Part shown: in pieces, positions 7,464 to 12,963 of the stretch
Numbering within the stretch: position 1 is the first letter of the stretch
Layout of the letters: every line of letters starts with the position of its first letter
Source: DASXTW01 sp046726275
GTDB taxonomy: Bacteria > Actinomycetota > UBA4738
Length of the DNA stretch: 12,963 nucleotides
NCBI GenBank assembly: GCA_046726275.1
Contig: JBKPAF010000098.1
Coordinates: forward strand, 1 to 12,963
Direction: 5' to 3'
Notes under the pieces: model-generated
What the model was told of the DNA's origin: nothing
Seen by the model: the letters and a program-made list of their open reading frames with translations, nothing else
Databases searched by the model: none
Position numbers and translations under genes: made by a program

Positions 7464-8536
7464 GGGCATCGTCAGTCGATCCGCTGGTTCGCGCGGTGAA
7501 CCCCGTCACGCAGGCTGACATGGACACGTGGCGCGGGTCGCCCACGGCTGCCGCGCTGCGCGCTCGCGCCATGACCGGCATCGACCCGCCGCTTGTAAAC
7601 GTCGAGCGGATCGGTCGGCGCCGTCGCCTTCCGGCCATCGCTCTGGTCGCCGCCGTCTTCCTGGTGATCGGAGCGGCAGCGGGGACTGCCGCAATCCTTC
7701 TGGGCGAGCCGGCTCCCCCTGAGGTCAAGAAGGACCTCGCCGGAGTCGACGCCGGATTCCCCGCCGATCTCCGCTACAACCCGGACGTCGCCAACGCGAG
7801 GTCGGTCGCCACGACCGGCTCGTCGACCCTCTATTACGCCGAGCTGAAAGACGGAGGGCACTGCACGGAGATCGTGACCTCGGGCATCCCTCGCGGGGCG
7901 GTGTGCACCCCCGCCTTTCAGATGCGAACACAGCCCATCGAGATCACCATCCCGTTCACGCCTCCGGTCACCGAGAACTCTCCCGTCACCATCGGGGGTC
8001 ACGTGAATGCCTCCGGAGTCTCCTCAATCGAGATCCGCTACGGCGACGGATCCGTCAGTGAGGTGCCTCTTGGGGAGAACGGGTTCTTCATCTACGACGT
8101 CCTGAAGGAGCACCTCGCCGTGGTGCACCGGTCCGACTTCACGGTGGTCGGGCTGGACGAGCAGGGCCGAGATGTCGTCAGTGTCCAGGTCCCCAGGATC
8201 GGAGAGGAGCCCGCCGGCCCCGTCGAGGACCCCGCCCCGATCACCGTCGACACCATCAGTGACGCGTCCGATTTCACCAAGGTCCTCCGCGTGCGCGGGC
8301 GGGTGAACGCCGAGGGCGCGGCCTCGCTCGAGTTCCGCTACCCGGACGGCACGACCGTCGAGGTTGGCCTGGACGAAGATCGCAACTACTCATTCGACGT
8401 CCCAGCCGCGCGCCAGGACGATCTCTTCACCTCACCCGGAACCCTGATCGCCCGGGACGCCCAGGGAGAGGAAGTGGCGGCGGTTCCCGTGGCGGCGGTC
8501 GCGTTCTGGCGAACCCACGAGGCCGGCTCCGGGTAG
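7460..8536 (+). CDS. Single-pass anti-sigma-like protein with two Ig-like extracytoplasmic domains
   Basis: Predicted 358-residue membrane protein starting at a GTG that overlaps the sigma gene stop (GTGA), so the two were made as one unit. The cytoplasmic N-terminus (DPLVRAVNPVTQADMDTWRG, then SPTAAALRARAMTG) resembles the short sigma-binding segments found beside actinobacterial ECF sigma genes. RRRR precedes one membrane helix at about 58-81, which sets the N-terminus inside. Outside there is a linker and two related beta domains: about 168-245 (VTIGGHVNASGVSSIEIRYG) and about 260-350 (LRVRGRVNAEGAASLEFRYP). They share the pattern G-x-V-N-x-x-G-x-x-S-x-E-x-R-Y-x-D-G. No HCC zinc motif of the ZAS anti-sigma class is seen. 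The anti-sigma role is inferred from position and topology; the outer domains could bind cell-envelope material. Confidence 0.72.
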   Translation: MRASSVDPLVRAVNPVTQADMDTWRGSPTAAALRARAMTGIDPPLVNVERIGRRRRLPAIALVAAVFLVIGAAAGTAAILLGEPAPPEVKKDLAGVDAGFPADLRYNPDVANARSVATTGSSTLYYAELKDGGHCTEIVTSGIPRGAVCTPAFQMRTQPIEITIPFTPPVTENSPVTIGGHVNASGVSSIEIRYGDGSVSEVPLGENGFFIYDVLKEHLAVVHRSDFTVVGLDEQGRDVVSVQVPRIGEEPAGPVEDPAPITVDTISDASDFTKVLRVRGRVNAEGAASLEFRYPDGTTVEVGLDEDRNYSFDVPAARQDDLFTSPGTLIARDAQGEEVAAVPVAAVAFWRTHEAGSG

Positions 8537-8555
8537 CCGCCTCGATCATCGGCCC

Positions 8556-8590
8556 GAACCCTTCCTCCCGGTAGCCCGACATCCCATACT
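8556..8590 (+). promoter_or_regulatory. Leaderless promoter of the cyclase-propeller gene, with shared 12-nt block
   Basis: CATACT (8585-8590) is followed by six bases and the ATG at 8597, with no Shine-Dalgarno. This is the same geometry as the promoter at 2818-2853. GAACCCTTCCTC (8556-8567) is identical to the block there, and its last six bases lie 17 bases before the -10 box. The match suggests that the two cyclase genes are co-regulated. The gene therefore probably has its own start within the 60-bp gap after the anti-sigma-like gene. Confidence 0.5.
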
Positions 8591-8596
8591 TCGCTC

Positions 8597-10231
8597 ATGC
8601 AACGAGCTCGGCGCGACAGCGTGCTCGTCACCGTGATGTTCACGGACATGGTGGGCTCATCGGAGGTCGCGGCCGAGGTGGGCGATCGCCGATGGAGAGT
8701 TCTCCTCTCGCGCCATCACGCGCTGATCCGCCGCGAGCTTCGGAGATTCGGGGGAAAGGAGCTCGACACCGCGGGTGACGGGTTTTTCGCCCGTTTCGAC
8801 AACCCTGGGAACGCGGTTCGGTGCGCGGCCGCCGTGGTCGAAGCGGTTCAGGAGCTGGGGATCGACATCCGGACCGGGCTGCACCTGGGACAGGCCGAGA
8901 TCGTGGGGAAGAAGCTCGGTGGCGCCTCTGTGCACATCGGCGCACGGACCATGGCCCGGGCCGGCCCCGCCGGGGTCCTGGTCACCGGCGTCCTGAAGGA
9001 GGTTCTTCCCTCCTCGGACTTCACCTTCGAGGACCGCGGCACCCACGCCCTCAAGGGGGTATCGGGCGAATGGCGCCTGTATCAGCTGACGTCACTCGAC
9101 CGGCCGCTCCCCCGCCCCCTCGAGCCACGCGTCGCGGCGGAACGCCGGGCGGCGGTTCAAGCCCCTCCGTTCTGGCGCAGGCGTTACGTCCCCGCAGCGA
9201 TCGCCGCGGCTGTGGTGATAGCCGGAGTCGTGGTCGGCGCCTTCCTCCTGGGGGACGAGACTCCCTCAGAACCTGCCCGGGCCGGGCTTCCCCCTCACGC
9301 CCTGCTCCTGCTCGATCCTCAGACCGGGAGAGTCAATGCCACCATCGCCATCGGGGCTCCCCACCCTCCGCCTCCCGCCGCCCAGGCGGGGAGGTGGCCC
9401 GGGCCGGGGCCCCGCGCGATTGCGGCAGGTGAAGGATCCATATGGGTCACTAACGGCGGGGATGATTCGGTGCTGCGGGTCGATCCGCTCCGCCGGGTCG
9501 GCCGCGTCATTCGCGTCTCGGGAGGGCCCGACGACGTCACGGTCGGCCGTCGTTGGGTGTGGGTCACCTCGGGCGACGGCATCTTGACCCGGATCGATCC
9601 CGGCACGAACGATGCGACGAGCATGGACATCTCCGAAACGGCACCGGTACCGATGGGTCTCACTGTGGACGATCAGGAGGTTGTCTTCGTCGCCGCGCTC
9701 TTCTGCGAGATCCAGGGTTGCCAACGGGCCTTTCAGGCTACCCTGGTGAAGATCGATCCGTCGAGCGACTCCGTCGCTGCCGTTCGGGTCCCCCAGCATT
9801 TCCCTGCCTCATCCGTGATGGCAGCCGACGGCGCAGTGTGGCTCACAGCCGGCTCAGAGGTGTGGCGCGTGGACAAAGCCACAGGCAAGGTCCTGGTGCG
9901 GGCGAGGATCGAGGAGGAGCTCGGTGAGCTCGCCGCCGACCCGAGTGGCTCATCCGTGTGGGTCACGACGGTCGGCTCCGGAGGTCGTGTCGGTCGGGCC
10001 GTCCAGATCGACTCCGCCACCGGGGAGATCATCGCTGAGCAACCCATCGGGTGCTGCCCCGGGGCTATCGCGGTCGATGACGACTACGTGTACGTCACCA
10101 ACTCGACAAACGGCACCGTCGAGCGCATCTCGAGGACGACGGGAGATGTCGCGCCGCCGATCGAGGTGGGCAAAGGCGTGAATGGCATCGCCGTCGGCCA
10201 GGGTGGCGTCTGGGTGACGATCGACCGCTGA
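8597..10231 (+). CDS. Class III cyclase-like protein with one membrane helix and extracytoplasmic beta-propeller
   Basis: Predicted 544-residue protein. Residues about 7-175 are a class III cyclase domain: VTVMFTDMVGSS with metal ligand Asp17, DTAGDGFF with Asp61, and the GEWRLYQL end. The position of the base-specifying Lys holds Asp57 and the usual Asn is His113 (VHIGAR), while Arg117 is kept, so nucleotide specificity or activity is uncertain. WRRRYV leads into one membrane helix (about 198-219); the charges place the cyclase inside. After a Pro-rich linker, residues about 240-544 hold repeats ending in WVTNGG, WVTSGD, VFVAAL, WLTAGS, WVTTVG, YVTNST and WVTID, each followed, except the last, by a V/I-x-R/K/Q-I/V-D/S strand. 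This matches a seven-bladed YVTN/Vgb-like propeller whose last blade is closed by the N-terminal strand LLLLDPQTGRVNATIAIG. It reads as an outside-sensing cyclase; the ligand is unknown. Confidence 0.85.
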   Translation: MQRARRDSVLVTVMFTDMVGSSEVAAEVGDRRWRVLLSRHHALIRRELRRFGGKELDTAGDGFFARFDNPGNAVRCAAAVVEAVQELGIDIRTGLHLGQAEIVGKKLGGASVHIGARTMARAGPAGVLVTGVLKEVLPSSDFTFEDRGTHALKGVSGEWRLYQLTSLDRPLPRPLEPRVAAERRAAVQAPPFWRRRYVPAAIAAAVVIAGVVVGAFLLGDETPSEPARAGLPPHALLLLDPQTGRVNATIAIGAPHPPPPAAQAGRWPGPGPRAIAAGEGSIWVTNGGDDSVLRVDPLRRVGRVIRVSGGPDDVTVGRRWVWVTSGDGILTRIDPGTNDATSMDISETAPVPMGLTVDDQEVVFVAALFCEIQGCQRAFQATLVKIDPSSDSVAAVRVPQHFPASSVMAADGAVWLTAGSEVWRVDKATGKVLVRARIEEELGELAADPSGSSVWVTTVGSGGRVGRAVQIDSATGEIIAEQPIGCCPGAIAVDDDYVYVTNSTNGTVERISRTTGDVAPPIEVGKGVNGIAVGQGGVWVTIDR

Positions 10232-10269
10232 GGCCGGCCAGCCGCCTACCGTGATCCGTGCGCGGATGC
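10211..10269 (+). repeat. Direct repeat copy A (end of cyclase gene plus TetR 3' remnant)
   Basis: This 59-base stretch matches 12596-12655 with five mismatches and one missing base. It begins with the last codons of the cyclase gene (WVTIDR, stop). It continues into a remnant of the TetR 3' end, which on the minus strand reads IRARITVGG where the intact gene has IRARITVSG and a stop. The missing base falls in the TetR stop codon. The longest identical run is 19 bases (10216-10234). Confidence 0.85.
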
Positions 10270-10276
10270 ACCCGAT

Positions 10277-10290
10277 CCTGGTACACCAGG
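10277..10290. terminator. Small hairpin between the cyclase and CHAT genes
   Basis: CCTGG (10277-10281), loop TACA and CCAGG (10286-10290) form a perfect five-pair stem in the 108-bp space between the convergent cyclase and CHAT stop codons. No T-tract is present on either strand, so termination activity is doubtful. The rest of this gap holds the TetR remnant of repeat A and nothing else recognisable. Confidence 0.25.
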
Positions 10291-10339
10291 CTCTTCGGGA
10301 AGGCTGAGATCGACGTATGCCTCGCCGCGTCGAGCGGTG

Positions 10340-12496
10340 CTACCCGGAGGGACTGCGCTTGACGATCCTGGCGATGAACATCCCGCGGTTCTTGTCGACG
10401 CCCATGTCGTTGATGCCCAGAAAGAGCGAGCCGGCCGATGGGCAGGCCAGTGACCGCTGCGCCGCGCCCACCCAGAAATAGGGGGGCGCCCTGTCGAAGC
10501 TCCCGATAAGCCCGGCGTGGTTCTCCTCCTGCATGACGCTGAAGCTCTGAAGGCGGGGATCGGGATCTCCGTCAGGACCCGTGCTCCTGTTCGGACTATG
10601 AAACACCCTACCGGTCGCCGTGATGTCAAACACGTCACCACCCTTGCACTCCGCGCCGGTCGCTTTCCAATCGTCGGTGCCGAGAACAGTCACGGTCCAC
10701 CTCGTCTGGTTCCCCCCGAGTGCGCGCACCAAGAAGATCCCCGCGACCGCGAGAACCGCCACCGCGGCGGCGATCAGGACCCACCGGATCAACCGTCGAC
10801 GATCAGTCTGGTGCCTGGCCTGCTCGGCCAGCTCGCGAGCGGATTGGACCTCGGCGAGTACGGCCGGATCGCGACTGTCGCCGAACCGCCGCACCACGTC
10901 ATCGAACGCGGCGATGGCGTCATCCCGACGATCCATCTGATCGAGCGCCACTCCTCGACGGACCGAAGCCGTGGCGACCTGCCTACGCAACTCCGACGCG
11001 CTCGAGTCGCCCCACATCGCCAGGATCTCGTCGTACCTGGCCAGGGCTTCCTCCTGCCTTCCGAGATGTGAGAGGGCGTCTGCGGTGACCCTCTGGACCT
11101 TCGCGTACGTCGGACTCAGCTCGGGGGACGCGTCGATCCGATCGAGGACCTCGTTACACTTCGCGAGCGCCTGTTCGGATTCCCCGCGGCGGACCAAGTC
11201 GTCGGCTTGGTCGGCCATGCCGGCCATCGCTCGAACGCGGGCCGCTCGCTGGGCGGCTATCCGCGCCGACTCGTCGCCCTCAACGGCCTCCCTGGCCGCT
11301 CGCTCGACGCGTTCCCGCTCGGCCGTTTCGCGGGCGTCCTCCTCGGCAAGCGCCCGGGGACGGCCCTCCTCGACTTCGGGTGGCACTTCTGTCACATCGA
11401 AGATCACGCCGTCGGGTGACCGCATGTACAGAACAGGAGTAGCCCATTCCAGCTCGAACTCCGCCTCGAAGACTGCCCTCCGCGCCTCGGCCAGTGACGC
11501 GTCCACGGGGTAGCCGTCGGCGAGCGCCTCATAGAAATCGCTGGTGAACGTGATGGCCGCTTCGTCGGTGATAGCGAACTGCATCGCGATCACTGCTGGG
11601 ATCCCCTGCTGCACCATGCTCTGTGCAGCTCCGGCATAGGGATCCATCACGGCGCCCCGGGCTCCTTCACACGCGTTGAGGATGGCCAGCCGCGTCGGAC
11701 GACGAGGACGTCGGAGCAGCTCACCGAGATACTGCCCGCTCACCCACCGCCCCCGTCCGGCCTCATCCTCAAACACGAGGACGCCGTCCTGCGCATCCTT
11801 GTCGAAGCCACCGTGCCCGATGAAGTGCAGGATGTGGCAGTCCGACGTGTGCAGCTTCCGCCGGAGCCCTCGCAGCGTCGCCGGCCCGACCCGGTCCAGC
11901 TCGACCAGATTCCGCTTCTGAAGCGCTCCGAGCGCCGTCTCCAACTTCGACCATTCGCGTTCGACGTCAAGCCGCCTGTAGTCGCTCGGGCTGGAGATGA
12001 CGACGAACACCTTCATGGGCGGGGTCACCTTGAGCGGCCGGATGCGCTCCGGGATATCCAGATAGCGGACAACCGGCGTCTCCGGAGACCGCGCAAGGAA
12101 GCGGTTCAGGCGGCGATGGTACAGGTACTCCCACGGCAGGTCGGCCAGCTCGGGGACATCATCAAGGTGAAGCCTCAGCCGCAACCCCGAGTCCCGGTGA
12201 CCGGCCTCGTCAAGGCTGCTCCGCAGGGTCTCTCCTACCTCGTCCGCGAAGACCGACTCGTAGAGCTTCCCTCCGAACGCCTTGATCCGGGCTGTCTGGG
12301 GCGAGTCGATCCCACGAATGGCCGGATCCCCGATGGCATCCTTGATCGTGAGGACGAAGTTCTCCAGCTCCAGCGGGGAGAACGGTTGCACGAAGTCGGC
12401 CATCGCCGGTCCGGCGGGTGAATTGATGACGCGAGCCCGGTATCGATCCTCGTGGTGTTCGATGAGGAGATCGAAGTCCAGATAGGTGATGCTCAC
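10340..12496 (-). CDS. Membrane-anchored CHAT protease with TPRs and extracytoplasmic LecA-like lectin domain
   Basis: Predicted 718-residue protein. The N-terminal part (about 1-368) is a CHAT caspase-like peptidase domain with dyad His228 (HILHFIGHGGF) and Cys276 (LAILNACEGA). An acidic/basic coiled coil (about 375-425) and a few TPR-like repeats (about 425-560: SEQALAKCNEVLDRI, QEEALARYDEIL, RDDAIAAFDDVV) follow. RRRLIR then precedes one membrane helix (about 572-591). The C-terminal 120 residues lie outside and match the PA-IL/LecA lectin type: TATGRVFHSP, GPDGDPDP, HAGLIGSF, YFWVGA, and LFLGINDMGVDKNRG, with Asn696, Asp697 and Asn703 near the calcium/sugar loop. CHAT proteases cut partner proteins on activation; here sugar binding outside may be the trigger (inference). 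The GTG start has GAGGGG upstream. No dedicated substrate gene is adjacent. Confidence 0.88.
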   Translation of the reverse strand: MSITYLDFDLLIEHHEDRYRARVINSPAGPAMADFVQPFSPLELENFVLTIKDAIGDPAIRGIDSPQTARIKAFGGKLYESVFADEVGETLRSSLDEAGHRDSGLRLRLHLDDVPELADLPWEYLYHRRLNRFLARSPETPVVRYLDIPERIRPLKVTPPMKVFVVISSPSDYRRLDVEREWSKLETALGALQKRNLVELDRVGPATLRGLRRKLHTSDCHILHFIGHGGFDKDAQDGVLVFEDEAGRGRWVSGQYLGELLRRPRRPTRLAILNACEGARGAVMDPYAGAAQSMVQQGIPAVIAMQFAITDEAAITFTSDFYEALADGYPVDASLAEARRAVFEAEFELEWATPVLYMRSPDGVIFDVTEVPPEVEEGRPRALAEEDARETAERERVERAAREAVEGDESARIAAQRAARVRAMAGMADQADDLVRRGESEQALAKCNEVLDRIDASPELSPTYAKVQRVTADALSHLGRQEEALARYDEILAMWGDSSASELRRQVATASVRRGVALDQMDRRDDAIAAFDDVVRRFGDSRDPAVLAEVQSARELAEQARHQTDRRRLIRWVLIAAAVAVLAVAGIFLVRALGGNQTRWTVTVLGTDDWKATGAECKGGDVFDITATGRVFHSPNRSTGPDGDPDPRLQSFSVMQEENHAGLIGSFDRAPPYFWVGAAQRSLACPSAGSLFLGINDMGVDKNRGMFIARIVKRSPSG

Positions 12497-12528
12497 GTCG
12501 CGCCCCTCACATCAGCCGACCGAGGGAT

Positions 12529-12558
12529 ACCGTAAGCCACGTCGAGGTCGAGAGGGAA
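12529..12558 (-). promoter_or_regulatory. Possible promoter of the CHAT gene
   Basis: On the minus strand TTCCCT (12558 to 12553), an 18-base spacer and TACGGT (12534 to 12529) give the best -35/-10 pair in the 127-bp gap between the CHAT and TetR genes. Start would be near 12522, leaving a leader of about 26 bases with GAGGGG before the GTG. Both hexamers are weak matches. Confidence 0.25.
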
Positions 12559-12595
12559 CACCGCGTTTTGGGTAGGGCGGGCTCGCAAGGTCGAT

Positions 12596-12655
12596 TGGAT
12601 GACGATCGACCGCTGAGGCAGGCCTAGCCGCTTACGGTGATCCGGGCGCGGATGC
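12596..12655 (+). repeat. Direct repeat copy B (cyclase 3' remnant plus end of TetR gene)
   Basis: This is the partner of the repeat at 10211-10269. Here the TetR end is the intact version (minus strand, stop at 12624-12626), while the cyclase end survives only as a remnant reading W-M-T-I-D-R-stop in a region with no cyclase gene. The two copies bracket the CHAT gene exactly, one outside each end. Confidence 0.85.
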
Positions 12656-12963
12656 CTTCGATCAGGAGATCGAGGCCGAACTCGAACTGCTCCTCCACGT
12701 CGCAGTCCATGAAGTGTGGCATCGCCTCGCGCATCCGTGGGAGGTCCGCGGTCGCGAGCAGCCGAGCCATCTCCAGGTGGGCCACCGCGTGCTCCTCGTC
12801 CTCCGGCCCGCCGACCATCATGCCGAGCTCCATGGTGACGAACCCCAGGATGTAGCCGCCGAACACATGGAAGGCCTTCACCGAGTCGGCCTCGGAGAGT
12901 CCCGCCGTCCGGAACACTTCCAGGGCGAACTCGTACGCGCGGAGCGACTCCGCTGTCGTGAAC
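12624..12963 (-). CDS. TetR/AcrR family regulator, C-terminal part (5' end outside window)
   Basis: C-terminal 112 residues of a TetR-family transcriptional repressor; the DNA-binding helix-turn-helix lies beyond the right edge. The frame is open to the window edge. Visible are the ligand-binding and dimer helices of the TetR_C type: AESLRAYEFALEVFRTAGLS, the helix AFHVFGGYILGFVTMELG, and the closing FEFGLDLLIEGIRARI. This matches the TetR_C_1 (tetracycline-repressor-like) pattern. A GTG at 12917 could be taken as a start but lies in the middle of this domain, so I regard the gene as cut by the window. It is on the same strand as the CHAT gene and upstream of it, 127 bases away, so it could control or be co-transcribed with it. 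The ligand and operator are unknown. Confidence 0.85.
   Translation of the reverse strand, partial: FTTAESLRAYEFALEVFRTAGLSEADSVKAFHVFGGYILGFVTMELGMMVGGPEDEEHAVAHLEMARLLATADLPRMREAMPHFMDCDVEEQFEFGLDLLIEGIRARITVSG

Noticed and set aside
11813..12421. Plus-strand open frame of 202 codons opposite the CHAT domain
   Set aside because: The minus strand carries the CHAT catalytic dyad here; the plus frame has no start signal or domain.
2860..12496. Reading the cyclases and the CHAT protease as a known CBASS or Craspase-type defence system
   Set aside because: The cyclases are class III, not CD-NTase-type. There is no Cas7-11 or CRISPR array, and no Cap2/Cap3-like partner is present. Only a looser signalling role is supported.
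10211..12655. Insertion sequence or transposon carrying the CHAT gene
   Set aside because: No transposase, integrase or terminal inverted repeats are seen, and the ~60-bp flanking duplication is far longer than normal target-site duplications.

Overview
The window is GC-rich DNA with GTG starts, probable leaderless genes (TAnnnT about 6 nt before ATG), an ECF-type sigma factor with an anti-sigma-like partner, and a long cyclase-ATPase-TPR regulator. This suggests a soil or environmental actinobacterium (Actinomycetota) or a close high-GC relative. The lineage is inferred from composition and gene content; no marker gene is present. No tRNA, rRNA, CRISPR array or transposase was seen, and no gene-free stretch exceeds 300 bases.

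Left part (1-1405): a small metabolic or detoxification group. A dienelactone-hydrolase-like gene (cut by the window edge) and an SRPBCC (START-like) gene run leftward. A VOC (glyoxalase-like) gene runs rightward from a divergent promoter with a perfect TTGACA -35 box.

Next (1527-2769): a two-gene operon of a papain-like cysteine peptidase with a tryptophan-rich N-terminal helix and a co-translated partner of unknown function. Then (2860-6123) comes a 1087-residue regulator with a zinc ribbon, a class III cyclase domain, a STAND/AAA-type ATPase and a TPR-like tail. It converges on a DUF457/YdjM-like membrane protein (6149-6814).

Right part (6854-12963): a signalling-rich stretch. A frameshifted ECF sigma gene overlaps a single-pass anti-sigma-like protein with duplicated extracytoplasmic beta domains. 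A class III cyclase-like protein follows, with one membrane helix and a seven-bladed beta-propeller outside. On the opposite strand lies a CHAT-family protease with TPRs, one membrane helix and a LecA-like lectin domain outside. A TetR-family gene is cut by the right edge. Three neighbouring proteins thus share one plan: cytoplasmic signalling or regulatory domain, one helix, extracytoplasmic beta-rich sensor.

The most notable structure is a ~60-bp direct repeat (~90% identical) flanking the CHAT gene. Each copy carries the end of the cyclase reading frame and the end of the TetR reading frame. This suggests that the CHAT gene was inserted into an older convergent cyclase/TetR junction. The two cyclase genes, 5.7 kb apart, also share an identical 12-nt block at the same position in their presumed leaderless promoters.
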